From: Thunnus maccoyii
Taxonomy: Eukaryota > Chordata > Actinopteri > Scombriformes > Scombridae
Length of the DNA stretch: 64,000 bases
Assembly: GCF_910596095.1 (NCBI RefSeq)
Contig: NC_056544.1
Span: forward strand, 6,836,655 to 6,900,654
Direction of reading: 5' to 3'
Position numbers and translations under genes: made by a program. This document shows positions 32,279 through 44,806 of this stretch, piece by piece (position 1 is the stretch's first letter; each line of letters starts with the position of its first letter). The notes under the pieces were generated by a model. That model was not told where the DNA came from, did not search any database, and was given only the letters and a program-made list of their open reading frames with translations.

Positions 32279-35274
32279 CTGTGTGCCAGTCAGGGTGTGT
32301 GTCCTTGTTGGTGGCTAGTGTTTGTGCACAAGTGCTACTTTGTAGGCGTGCTCTGCATGTTTATAAGCATGTGTATGCGTACGTGTGTTTTCCTGTGCAT
32401 GGTTGAGACTATCGCTCAAAGTCAGTATGTTACTCTTGGGTTAGTGCCACAGTGTTCTCCCAGTGCCTTGGCCTCAGTCTATTTGTGGACAAAAGGATGC
32501 TCTGAGACAAATGATTTAGCACCTGTCAGTCAGAGCAGAAGGACGAGAGATGAGAAAAGAAAGAGGTCAGCGATGGGAATAGGAAATGATGGAGGCTTTC
32601 AGAGAAATCGCGAAGGGAGCAGGGAAGTAAAAGAAGGAGAAAAAGGAAAGGAGGGAAAGAGTTCAAGCTGGAGAAAGAGAGAGTCGGAGTGAAAGAGAAT
32701 TTACGATTTAGCTCTGGGTCATCACATAGCTCAAATTCCTGCGAGCAATTTCCCCCAAGAAATGACAGCTTCTATTTCTGCGGAGTTGTTTGTCTAACAG
32801 CAGCTCACAGGAACTGTGCCTGGCCTTCAGGCCCCGTGAGCAGACCTTCCCTCATCACAAGAGTTACCATAACAACGGATGAGGCCGACCTGCACCGGTG
32901 GCAGCACAGGGATGTGAACTTTGCTTCTGCCTCCAGCACTCTGGCTTTCTGCTGCACCTCTGACACATCAACACCTACCCTGCTTGGAAAAATAAGAGAA
33001 AATCAGAACAGCACTACATGCAGTGAATCCTCTGCACTGTGAATGTTTGCCAGCCAGGCTGTGATTGTTGAGCAGAGGATGATTTGTTTGAGGGCATGGA
33101 AACAAAGCACTGTGTCAAGAATAAGAGACAATTGTAATTTCAGAAATACCCAGATAAACAAACTCCAAGCTGCCGGAGTCCAGCGCAAAATGATGTTTGC
33201 AGAGACGCAGCGTGGGGATACATTTTGGGAGGTCGACACTGATATTGAATGCTGGACATGCTTTGTCTGATGTGCAGTTTATTAGATTTCGTTTGGCATT
33301 TGTGGACTGACATCTGCCCTGGCTTTCAACACTCAGATCTATGTACACAACATTAAGCTCTAATCATCCTATTTACACATTTTCACACTGTCAATAGAGA
33401 TATAGTGCTGACCTCGTTTTTTTTTTTTTTTAACACTGAACAAAGCACCCCCCCTCTATGGAAACGTCTACAGTGCCGAGAGCGGCTTAGCTAACAAGCA
33501 TCTGATTGTGCAGATTACGCATGTACCACAGAGGATTACTGAGACTGAAATGAACAAATTGACCTCTTAGCACTGAAATCCCACATCAGCATGACAAAAG
33601 ATGAGAGTCAAGCACAGTTAGGGCGACTGAATCTGACATAGAGAGCACACACTGTAAGACAAGTCGCAGTAAGCAACATTATTTGAAGAAGTCTCTCCCT
33701 TAGCGTTGTTTTATTTTCGTCACCGTCTTCTGTCTGTTTGTGCAGACCCTAATAACTCCATAGGTTATCCTTGTCTCTACATCTCATCAGCCTTGTCCTA
33801 ACATTGAATGCGTGGCATGATTTCCGCCCAGGCTTTTTAAAGAGAGAGTAACATTGAAATGAGCAGAGAAATGCATAAGCTATTTTCTCTACCTGGCAGG
33901 GTGTCATTTGCATTGATGCTTGGCTCATATTCTAACAACAAATATCAGAATGTGCATCCTGTTCTGTGTGTATTCATATCCTAGGGCAGGCAAGTGTCTT
34001 TTCCTCTCTGGTTCCCTTCTGACACTTTTCATGCAAGTCAAAGCTATTTAAAAGTCATCTCACTGTGAGAAGTAACAAAAGCTCAATGACAGACCAAGGC
34101 CTTATTCAAAATTCAATTTTTGTGCTTTCTCTCCCCAACAATAGAAATACGTAATTTCTCTTCACGCTTGTTTGGAGAGCTCTAGAGAGGAAATGGCATG
34201 CCTTTGTTAATAAGAGTCTCTGTTTTTGCTGAGAGAAGACGATTGAACAGCTTATGTAGGTCACATTGTATTAATCCAGCTGGCTATCCTCATAAATGCG
34301 CTCTAAATCAAACATGCAATATTAACATCCAGTTCAATGCACATTCACTTAATAATGCAGCGTCGCTACACCGAGAACGACTTCTCAGCCACTGAAATAG
34401 TGATCTTAGTGCTTTTGGGCTCGGGCATTAAATGACTGCTATGGATAATAACACTACAATTGAGACATGCTTGATATCAATCTGACAGAACAGTTCAAAC
34501 ACCCTGCAAACTGAATATTTATCAGTCACACTTTATTTCAGACACAGGACCCTTTCATCAAGTTGCTGTGATGAAATCTGAATGTTTTCTAATACTTAAT
34601 AAACTAGATGATCTCCAAATCATTCTGAGCTATATGTAAATGCTATCAATTATCTGTCTGGGTGATTCTGAAATCTTAAGCAAACTAGAAATTTCACAAG
34701 TCAGACAAGCTTAATGGGATGTGGAGACACAGTCAGACTGCACATGAATGTTTTATTACAATGTGAGACTTTAGATTGGATCGATGATATGTCTGCTTCT
34801 CTACTGGATGAAGATTCTCTAGAAGGAAGCCGCAAAGCACAATAAATCCACCTGCTGTCACTGGGCCAGAGTGACAGGCTCAGTGTGACATTTCAACGTG
34901 TATTATATCTACAACCCAGCAGTATCTTCATGTGATTTGCTGCCGATGAACAATTGTGAACACCGGGCTACATGGAATTGGACAGCGAGTCTGAAGCCGT
35001 TTTGATGTGAACAGTCGAGCGGAACACTGAATCCCTTCCGGGCTGTATAGAAATAAAAAAAGTGCATGGATGACTTGCTCAGTGATGGGTTTATATCAAA
35101 GGAAGATATTGCTGTTAGGTGTAGCAAGCAGCCAATGCTGATGTTTTTTCAGATCAGATGATTATATGATTAGTGCTGGTTACCACTTGAGACTTGCTTT
35201 GAGGAGTTAAATGTGGTTTCTGAGATTACAGGGGTCAAAATGGAGCCTCTCTCTTTGCTGTAAATTTGCACATC

Positions 35275-35275
<1 letters not shown>

Positions 35276-35325
<50 letters not shown>
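35276..35325 (+). repeat. (GT)25 microsatellite
   Basis: 50 bp of uninterrupted GT about 390 bp upstream of the first coding exon of lrrc24. Confidence 0.97.
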
Positions 35326-35328
<3 letters not shown>

Positions 35329-35749
35329 TCTTTGTAAGACAAAGAGAGAGATGGAAATAGAGTGTGAGTGTGTTTGCGCATGCATTAAAAAGACAAGAGA
35401 GAGGTCCTTGAGGCAACCTGCACATCTTTTATCATATCTTTAATTAATTGAAGCCCATAATAGAAGCTACTGCTGCAATTCCACTGAATAGACAAATCTG
35501 AATGGGGAACAGGCAGGGATGAGGAGATACTCTAACGCTCCCCTGCTTTTTTTTATCAATCTTCCCTTGCTATTTCACAGTCATCTGCATATACAATATA
35601 TCTGCAGCTACTGTCAATCTTTGCTTTGAGGATCAAATGAAGAAGAGGTTTGTCATTGTAACTGAGGGTATGAGTGATTGATGCTTACTTTTTATCCTCC
35701 ACCTTCTCTCCTCAGGTTTTGTCTCTAAAAGGTCTGCTGTAAAACCACC

Positions 35750-38700
35750 ATGGTCCTCTTGTGGCTCTCCAGACTCATCCTGATCATCCTGGCCTTAGTC
35801 CCCCAACCTTCACTGGAATGCCCCTCCGGCTGTCGCTGCTACAGCCTCACAGTGGAGTGCGGATCTCTTGGGATCAAAGAAATCCCTCAGGGTGTCTCTT
35901 CTGTCACCGAGGTCAGTTAGCCAATCGACAATAAGTTAGGGAACTAGGCATTGCATTGCAGCTGACCCCAACTCTCACATCAGTGATTCTGTGTCAGTTG
36001 ACTTCCTCTCTGATCCATTCTTATTACCCTGAAATGATTGTGGTTAATCAATTCGCCGTGACCCTTTTTGATGTAAGCCTGAGGGGAGGGGCTGCGCTAC
36101 TGGCTGTGCAATTATTCATTCTTGCTCAGAAAGTGACTCTCACACACCCTCTGATCATCTGTTGAGAAGATGTTTAACATTACACGGTCTTTTCCTCTTA
36201 GGTTCAGGCCCCCAACATTACTGCAGCTCATGAATATTAATGAAGACCATGTCCCACATAAATTGTTCCATTAACCTCAATCAGCAGGTCTATCTCGTCG
36301 ATCATACTTTACCTCATGGGCCCGTGTTCTCTTCTTTGAAAACATCACCAATGAATGCACATTACCAATCAAGCAGTCAGTCATGTATTGTGTATCAAAC
36401 ACAGAAAGCACTTCTGGTGTAGCTCCAATCACTCAAACATTCTTTTTATGGAGATTTTTTTGTGCTTGAAAACTCAAGCACAAAAAAGGATAAATGCTGC
36501 TGCAGAGTCATTATTATCATGAACTTCAACTGGCTCATTCCACATTGTTTGTATTGCCTACATTAACATATATCCAAAGCTCTGCACAGCCTGGTGAGTG
36601 TATATAGCTTTAAAGGTGGCTGTGTTATTAATGTAATCTCTCCTCATGGTTAATACATTTTTATACCCACTGAGCACAGCACTGCAACAAGCGACGCTCA
36701 CTTTTCTGCACAAAACATAACATTTCAAACATCACATCCGCTCCTCTGTGTCTTTAATGCCATCAATTTGTGATCATTGTTCTAATTTCATTTCCCTTGT
36801 CTTTCCTGAAGACATTCTTCCTCCAGGATAATGCTATAATGCAGATCCGTCTTCAGGACCTGACTCGGCTGGGCAGCCTCCATTACCTGTACCTCCAAAA
36901 CAACAGCATTTCGGCACTGGAGCCCGGGGCATTTCTAAGCCAAGGCCAGCTGCTTGAGCTGGCCCTCAATGGTAATCTCATCCATCTGGTCACCCCAGAC
37001 ATGTTTCGGGGTCTGGAGCACCTTCGAATCCTCTACCTCGCCGGCAACCAGATCACTCGAGTCCAGGATTACACGTTCAGGGGGCTGCAGGTTGGTTTGT
37101 GTGTGCTGAGATAAAGGAATGGATGAATGGATGGATGGATGGCAATGTTTAATGCTCATTTTGGTTTAAGTGTTCCAAAAACTCCAGTTCATTTTGGTGA
37201 AGTGAAAAAAGCTAGGCTTTTGCAAGTACAGCTAAAACTATTCCAAGATGGGATGCCTTTTTATTGCCTGACACTTTAAATCCAACTCATAACAACATGT
37301 CTGACTAATCCCTACCATACCGTGATACAGACTGAGTTGGGTGGAACTGAGTCGTCCTCTCTTTACATCTGACATTTTTATTCCTCCTCCTTCAGGTTAC
37401 ACTTTTCACATTTCCTTCCTCTGCTTTATGTCTTTTTACTGTCTGCAGCGTTTGCAGGAACTCCACCTGCAGGAAAACAGCATAGAGCTACTGGCGGAAC
37501 AAGCTCTGTCTGGCTTGTCATCTCTGGCTCTGCTGGACCTCAGCAGAAATCACCTCCGCACCTTGGGAGCCTCGTCGCTCAAACCGCTAGTCAGCCTGCA
37601 GGTGCTCCGTGTCACAGGTAGGCAGAGCGAGGACAGAATTCCTAGAGCAAATTATGTTTGACGGTAATATGATATAATCCTCCCAGACTCAATTTGCTTT
37701 AAGGCGCCTTGAGATATGAAAAATTCTTCCTTTCCACAATTCAGTAGAATAGACCTGTATGAACTCTATGAAATTCACTCACTACCACTGAAATTTTAAC
37801 AACTTGCCACAACTAACAAACTCATGTCAAATAGAATGAAATGCCCTTAAACATATTTTACATATCAAAGGGTTTTACCCTACCGTAGACCTTTAATGAG
37901 AAAAAGAAAATATGAAGAAAGACTTTTAAGGAAAAAGAATTTTAAGGAATGAGTTGAAGAAGCTGCCTCTGAAAGAGGTACTCTTCCAGGACAGTTGGTG
38001 CAAACAGTTCTCAAACAATGTTTAAATTACCAAACTACAACATAAACAAAATATACGTGTTCACCAAACAATTTAGTTGTTTTTCTTGACCTGTCAATCC
38101 TATCACATGATCTTCATCAATGGATCAGGTTCACTCAGTTGTTTGATTGACATTGTACATGATCAAATTTCCATTTTTTCTGAGCACTTTTGGAATTCTT
38201 GTCCATGTAGGCTTTAATTCATTCTTGACCTTGGAAACAGCATTTGAAAAATCACTTACCCCATGTCTCCCTTGCTTCCATTCCCCTCCTCCAGAGAACC
38301 CATGGCGCTGTGATTGTGCTCTGGGCTGGCTAAGAACCTGGATCAGTGAAGATGGTCAGCGTCTGTTAAGCTCTGCAGAACAGCGTCGGCTGATGTGCTC
38401 TGAACCACCTCGCCTCTCCCACCTCAGCCTGGTGGAGGTTGCTCCAAACAGCCTGGTCTGCATCCCCCCCGTGGTGCAACTCGAGCCAAGCCACCTGACT
38501 GTGCGACTCGGGGAGAGCCTCCGTGTCTCCTGCCAAGCCTCGGGATACCCTCAGCCTCAGGTGACCTGGAAAAAAGCTTCCCATGGCAAGGCTCTGCTAT
38601 CGCCTCGTGGCCTGGTTCAAGAGCTGGGACCCAATGGTGAGCTCTTCAGGCCCGGAGCTGGAGGAGTGGTGACAGCCCTGCCAAGCAGTGGGGGGATCAA

Positions 38701-39538
38701 GGTGGGAGGTGTGGGAGGAATTCATGGTCTTGTGCGTGGGACTGAGGAGGGTGGTGAGAGGGACAGCTTTGATCCAGACATGGGTAGTGGCATGCTTTTC
38801 CTCAGCAATGTGACGGTGGCACATGCTGGGCGCTACGAGTGTGAGGCGTGGAACCCTGGTGGCGTGGCTAGAGTTACCTTTCACCTGGCTGTCAACATGT
38901 CCTCCTCCTCATATTCATCCCAGTTCTGGCCTCGTTTGAACACACACACCTTTGTTTCCTCTTCATCTAATTCCTTCTACCAGCCAGAGGTTCTGGATGT
39001 GAGCCAGGAGCCGCTATATGAACAGGACAGCATGGACTTCAATGCCCTTGGCCCTGCCACACAGACCGCCATTGCTGTTGGCATCTCCTTGCTGGCGCTC
39101 ACTGCTGTTCTACTCTTGATTATGATCTACACTCGTCACCAGCAGTACCGTAAAGAAGAGGGTGGCTCCTACTGTACCAGCAAGGAAGAGAGCATCCTCT
39201 ATGTGAACGACTACTCTGATGGACCCACCACCTTTGCGCAGCTAGAGGAGTACCGAGACGACCACGGCCACGAGATGTATGTACTCAACCGAGCCAAGCC
39301 TGTGGGGTCCACCTCAGCCAGGTGTCACATGATAAGCGGCTTTGTCCAGCAGACGGGTATGAAGGAGGCTCTCCTGGACCATGAAATGGTGCAGACACTG
39401 ACCAGATCGGGGGGAATGGGGCTACGAAGAAACCCAGCAGATGGTAGAGAGGGACCCCTAACAACAGACCCAGAGGAGCTCTTCCTCAGTCAAAGTCTCC
39501 TCTTCGGATCACAGGTTGCCTATGAGATCCACTGCTAA
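35750..39538 (+). CDS. lrrc24: Leucine-rich repeat-containing protein 24 (LRR-Ig transmembrane protein)
   Basis: Four coding exons join in frame with GT-AG borders: 35750-35911, 36812-37090, 37449-37617 and 38295-39538, giving 617 residues. The start ATG sits in a strong context (AAAACCACCATGG), preceded in frame by TAA-type stops. Order: signal peptide (1-21); LRR N-cap CPSGCRCYSLTVEC (about 23-36); about five to six LRRs (55-203, e.g. LHYLYLQNNSISALEPGAF and LQELHLQENSIELLAEQAL); LRR C-cap NPWRCDCALGWL (205-258); one C2-type Ig domain with cysteines near 283 and 386 (SCQASGYPQPQVTW, AHAGRYECEAWNPGG); a membrane span about 458-481; and a cytoplasmic tail with LYVNDYSDGPTTFAQLEEY ending VAYEIHC. 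Tail and C-terminus match my memory of human LRRC24 (about 513 residues). The fish protein is longer, through a Gly-rich insert inside the Ig domain and extra tail sequence. The role is a poorly characterised, brain-type surface receptor. Confidence 0.9.
36456..36487. other. Perfect 14-bp hairpin in lrrc24 intron
   Basis: TTTTTTGTGCTTGA and its exact reverse complement are separated by 4 bases (36470-36473). It lies in the intron 35912-36811, which otherwise shows nothing recognisable. Confidence 0.8.
37618..38294 (+). other. lrrc24 intron 4, no gene
   Basis: AT-rich intron splitting the LRR block from the LRR C-cap. No element was recognised. The preceding intron (37091-37448) holds a short ATGG tetranucleotide run near 37119-37142. 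Confidence 0.75.
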
Positions 39539-40415
39539 GGGGTTTTAATTGTGTTCTAAGATGAAACAATATGCTGATGGACTTAATTAAAGACATTAAA
39601 GAAAATCGCCTTGGTGCAATGATTTGAAGCATCAGATTATTATGTGGTCTTCAAAAGAGGGGAGAGCACCAGTTAGTGGTTGTTGGGGGAAACCTCAATC
39701 ACAACAAGCCTCTCAGAGAATCTTATCTGATTGATTGTATGACATTAAGATGGGTCAGAGGGATGAACAGCGATAATTTAAATGGAAAAAATACAACTGA
39801 ACCATACCTTTCTCACTCCAAATCAACCCTTTAAAGATAATTTGAACTGGCTAACCTTATCAGAAATGGTTAATACAACAGTTGACTATTTTACTGTAAA
39901 TCCTCACATAAGAGGTTCAAATTGTTCAGCGCATAGTGGGAAATACCAATATGAATTTTTTTCTTCAGGTTTTGTGTACTTTGTCTGTGTTTTGTGTAAA
40001 TATAACAAAGCTAATTTTCACTGTGAAGTACAGTTGTTTTGTGGACCCTGTTGCAGATCCCATTAGAATTAGACCTAAACCAATCCTCTTACTGAAACTG
40101 CACTGTCATTACCCATATGTGTGAGTGGGTGCAGGTGGGTGGATTTGTTTGAAGAGGTTCATTTTGAATGCAGCAGCAAGTCTTTCTTTTACATTTTTAC
40201 CATAGCATTGTATTCCTTGATGTTAACATGCCATGGTTGTGTTTCCTTTTTTTCCGACTTGCAACACTAGAACAAAGAATTAACATTTCCATTGTCCGAA
40301 ATTTAATCTTTGGTGGAATTAATTCCATTAACATCTGTGTGTAACAACCATTCTAATGTGAATAGTGTACATTTTGTCTTTGGTTTCTACATAATAAAAT
40401 GTATTTTAAAAGATC
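39539..40415 (+). other. lrrc24: lrrc24 3' UTR
   Basis: About 0.87 kb from the stop codon to a canonical AATAAA at 40393-40398 followed by a T-rich stretch. No competing coding signal is present. Confidence 0.65.
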
Positions 40416-42850
40416 AGTGTTTCTTTTCTTGCAAGGTCAACCCTTCACTTTAATATAGTTGTTCTTCTGATGATAACTGTAAAAGCTTACTGTTTTTTCT
40501 GCCTTTTTATTACTCCCTTCAACACATGAGATGAAGCTGGTAGGTCTGAAAGATGTGTTTTTATAGAGTCACTGCACTGCTTTCAGTCACTGTATAGAGG
40601 TCAGTCCATGGCCCATAAGCTCTTTATTCTCCCCCTCTTCTGCTAAGCACTGTGGTATCATATGTGCTTTCAGAGCAACTTGTGGACTAAGATGCAAGAA
40701 TGCTGTTTGAAATGTGTTTTGAAATGGCAAATAATCTGTACCTCATACCAATACTGAGACCTTTATTGATTCTCATCAAAAAATGTCAATATTCTTTTAA
40801 AATAACTGCTATTTCAGTTTATATGGCTTTATTCTAACAACTACATTAAATACATTGGTTATTTCATGATAACTCAATAAGAAACACAAATGGAGTGTGA
40901 TTCACGATGGACTGAACATATAGGGGTGTTTTTGATTGTTATTTCTATGCAAACTCAGCTGTGACTCTCAGATGGCACTGTATGTACAGATTCAACAACA
41001 CCAGCAGCTGAGCTAATACCAGGGACAAAAGTAGAACATTTCCCAAACACTGAAAAAAAAACCAGACCTGACCAAAGCCCACCACCACTCTTCCTTATTA
41101 CAGCTGAAGATGTATTATGCAGCCTATTTCGCACAATGAAATGTGAAATACTGTTATTCCAGTTGTCCTACGAAGCAAATGGATTTCCTTTGTGCCTACT
41201 GTGATACAATTCTCAGGCTGTGTCAGTACATGTCCAACAAAGCCCAGCTTACAATGGTTGTCATGGGCACAATGGATTTGGTACATATAAGAAAGCAGAC
41301 TAATGCTGCTGTCACTGGCTGAGTCTTACTTTCCCTATCTTCCTCACAGTGGGTGGACAAAAAAATAGAAACATGAAGAAGACAGTAGAATAATCCTGCA
41401 GTAAATCCACACATTCAATTTTTGATGAGACCAACAGCTTGTCATTTTTTCAGGTGTTTCTGTTATTTTGTCCCAACCTGCTATCACAGAATGCATGCTG
41501 AGTTTACTAAACTGTTGTTTAATTTTTATACAGTGTGCACCTCCTCTAATCCCTTCAAATTATTATTAAAGGTCCCCACCAGCGTACCTACAGGTGTGTG
41601 CTGTTGATTAGAGACTCTATAATTGATTTAACAACCAGAAAATTATGCAAGAATAATACTAATGATGGCAGTAATGTGGAAATCAAGGTTTTAATGCACT
41701 GCTGTTGATAAGAGCTCCCCACTGAGAAGCACAGTGCATGTGTTACCTTTGTTAAAGAGCACTAAATAGGCCATATATGGGATATGTAAGTGGATTATTC
41801 AACCATTTTTATGCAGAAAGATATTTATGGCAAAAGATTTAATATTTTAGACATTGGAAAGCATGTTTTATGGATGTTTTCAAAAGCCATATATGTATTA
41901 TATGCTTATGAGCAATCTGGGTTTGGATATTAAAACCATTCAAGGATAGTCAAGGACAGTTGTCAACATTACAATTTGAATTCTATTCATTAAAAAAGAA
42001 GGAGCAAAGAAATCTATTACAAATTCAGCAGCACTGTAATTGTAATACATATTTGCATGACATAGAAAATGGATGCATACCAATCTTTGTTGCTGGGATG
42101 TTGTACCAATCTGATTTCGATTTGACTTTTTCTGCTGAAGGTTGCCTGTGATCCTATCAATCAACATGTGGAGTGAGGATGTGAGTGAGAGCTCATGGTT
42201 CTCATACTGATGGGTTTTTTTTTTTTAACCATCTTCCCTCTTTCAAGTATCTGTTCTCCTCTCTTCTCCAACTTGCTTCAACACAAGGGAATGGATTTTT
42301 GTATGAGGTCAAATATGAGATATCTGGGGCATGAATTATTGATGCATTTCCACCTGGCCTCTACAATGGCTTTTCCCAGAAGGTGAGTTTGTACAAAAGT
42401 CTTTATAATGTTCAGCATCACTAACTTTGTGCACAGATACTGTCCTCACATTTTTGTTTTGGATTAATGCATCTCTTAGGGCATAATGAAGGGGAAATTA
42501 TGTTAGGCACCACGAGGTCAGTAAAGTCTATTCATATTTAACAGTTTTATTAATATAAAATATATATCAGAGCAGAGATCTAAAGGATGGAAAGCCTGTG
42601 GAAAGAAGAGCAGTCTCAAAGTAGAAACCGCAATCAACCTCCTTGTGTGTTGATTCAGGTCCTACAATAATGATATGTTTTTCACGGTACAGTTTTATTA
42701 CAATTCTGAAAGGAAAATGTAGTTTTGACTGAACGTAGAATTTTATGCATTGTAATTTTTATTCAGGGCATGAATGAACAGCATGTGATTTCTCGCCCTG
42801 GATTACATGATTGAAAGCTGGAAAATCAATTCCAGTAAAACTATATTTTT

Positions 42851-42938
42851 TAAGCCAACAATAAGTCTGTCAAACAGACAACAAAGATATTTTCTAAGCC
42901 AACAATAAGTCTGTCAAACAGACAAATATCAAAATCTA
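42851..42938 (+). repeat. Two-copy 44-bp tandem duplication
   Basis: TAAGCCAACAATAAGTCTGT and the next 11 bases occur identically at 42851 and 42895. The rest of the unit differs slightly. Confidence 0.9.
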
Positions 42939-43334
42939 AGAACTACCACTCTCTTTGTTTCCCACATAAAGCCTACAGGGCTGGCAGAGACCTGTGGAGA
43001 GAGAAAAAAAAACCATCAATGAATCATGCTGAACTTGAGTGTCTTGCTTGATATCTGCAGAGCAAATTCATCTTCTTCAGTTCTGTTTTCTCTTCTAATG
43101 GACTTGAGTACTCCACAACACAAACATCAGTAATTGGTCACCAGTGGAAAGGGGTGTTTGGCAGTAAGTGCAAAAACATCTTTTAATTAATTTTTACAAA
43201 GTGATGCACATTCAATCATAATAGTGCAGCTTATTTGGTTTGTTTATAGTCCCCAAAGACTCAATGTTTCATGGCTGCTCACTGTATATACACATGTTAT
43301 GATATATTTTTTACAAATCATTAGTCTCTCATAG

Positions 43335-43690
43335 TAAGTTGAAACAGTTAGCTAAAAGTATTGGATAAATGGTTGAAATAGATAGTTAAAAGCAACAAAT
43401 TAGCAGTCCAAATAGTTAGTTATAAGTAATGGATAAACAGTTGAATTAGTTAGCTAGAAGTAATAGATAAATGGTCAAAATAAAGCCAAAAGTCATGGAC
43501 AAATGCTTGAAATGAACAGCTTCTGCCACCCCAAGTGGTAGTAGCACAAATGCAAACTTGACCAAACCGACCAAAACATCAGTTCATTTGTACTAAACCA
43601 ATGCTTTATACAATTAATATCATTAAATAACATCCAATTTAAAATCAATTCAAATGAACACAGTTTGAATATGATGGATGACATTGATGT
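43335..43690. repeat. Second locus of the 34-bp minisatellite element (partial)
   Basis: Five degenerate 34-bp units (e.g. GTTAGCTAGAAGTAATAGAT then AAATGGTCAAAATA) run to about 43510. They are followed by AGCTTCTGCCACCCCAAGTGG and AACATCCAATTTAAAATC, the same order as after the array at 25.3 kb. The left terminal repeat is not seen. Confidence 0.7.
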
Positions 43691-44198
43691 TATGATGTGA
43701 TGATACTGTTCTAAATGATATTTCAGTACCAATGTGTGTCCTTCATCCCTCACCGTCACGGTGGCTGCTTCCTTCCCATCATCCCTCAGCAGGCGGATGT
43801 CACATAGTGAAATGTGAATGGTTGCACTGGATTGCAGACCTTGGCAGCACCTCTGATAACTGCTAAGTATTAAGCCACTGAACACTGAATGCTGCCGTCC
43901 TCTGCTCCGCCTCTGACACAAATGGATCATAGACACAACCATAATCCTAACGTTCAGAGAGGTTAACTAGGAATGTAATTGTTTTGTCATTTGAGAGGGG
44001 TATATCTAGTCATGTGGCAAGTATACTGCTATCTTTAGGTTAAGAAATCCTTAAAATACATTCAAGGAAGAATAACAAACAATGATGAACATTTCAGTTT
44101 CTCTAATGGAATCTGAACAGGTTTTGTGAGATCAAGTGGAGAATTGTTGCATTCTGCGAAGCACCATGTAATCCTTCTGTAGAGGCATTAGTGTGAAA

Positions 44199-44627
44199 CA
44201 TTGACTGTATGTAAATACGGACGGTACATCTCTACTTCCTACTGCCATGCAAAAGTGAAGCCTGTCTGCAGTAGAGTAGGGCCTGATGGAAGTTTGAGAG
44301 CGGCTGTCACAGCTGTCAATCATGACGTCACACACCCTTTTTACATCGTCAAATAACTAATTAAAAACAAACTTATCAGAAAAATGAGCACTTGGACAAA
44401 CATCAGCATGATAAGAACTAACTAAAATGATTAAAAACAAACATCTTTGGGACAAATTTATTTGACGTCTTCTTTGATTTTTTAGTTTGGGTCATGACCC
44501 CATCCACTAACATGGAGGGGGCGGGACTTATGACCTATACTGCAGCCAGCCACCAGGGGGCAATCGAGATTTTTTGGCTTCACTTTTCAGGAGATGTCAT
44601 GACGCCCATCTTTATATACAGTCAATG
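44199..44627. mobile_element. hAT-type MITE with perfect 8-bp target site duplication
   Basis: The left end CATTGACTGTATGTAAATAC and the right end, in reverse, CATTGACTGTATATAAAGAT are inverted repeats. GTGTGAAA stands immediately outside both ends (44191-44198 and 44628-44635). The internal sequence includes GTGAAGCCTGTCTGCAGTAG and GGCTTCACTTTTCAGGAG. No open frame of note. Confidence 0.88.
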
Positions 44628-44806
44628 GTGTGAAAGAAAACACTAGTCCATTGCATATAAATATAAAATGTCATAATGTCTACCTCTTTAAGCCTTTTAC
44701 ACCAGTTCACCCAAATTCAAACAAACTGACTACTTTTAATAACTAGATTGCAATGATTTTGGACAGGTTTTCAACATATTAAAGGTATAGGGAGACACCA
44801 TATTTT

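Larger units (their letters stand above)
26625..35715 (+). other. Proposed lrrc24 intron 1, no coding gene
   Basis: Holds a MITE (29.8-30.2 kb), a SINE (30.4-30.7 kb), part of a fold-back element (about 29405-29490), CA tracts near 31885-31900 and 31987-32006, an alternating GT/GC tract at 32239-32278 and a GT array at 35276-35325. Open frames here come from microsatellites or chance; none shows a family signature. Confidence 0.6.

Noticed and set aside
32186-32692. 168-residue open frame, Cys/Val-rich
   Set aside because: It is driven by a GT/GC tract and GA-rich sequence, with no recognisable domain or splice context.
32689-33042. 117-residue plus-strand frame in lrrc24 intron 1
   Set aside because: No family features and no splice signals linking it to a gene. 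Probably chance.
35750-39538. Assignment to AMIGO, LRIT or LINGO families instead of lrrc24
   Set aside because: The LRR count, the NPWRCDCAL cap, the cytoplasmic VNDYSDGPTTFAQLEE and the VAYEIHC end fit LRRC24 best.
43493-43942. 149-residue minus-strand open frame
   Set aside because: It overlaps the minisatellite element and its flank, and no protein family is recognised.
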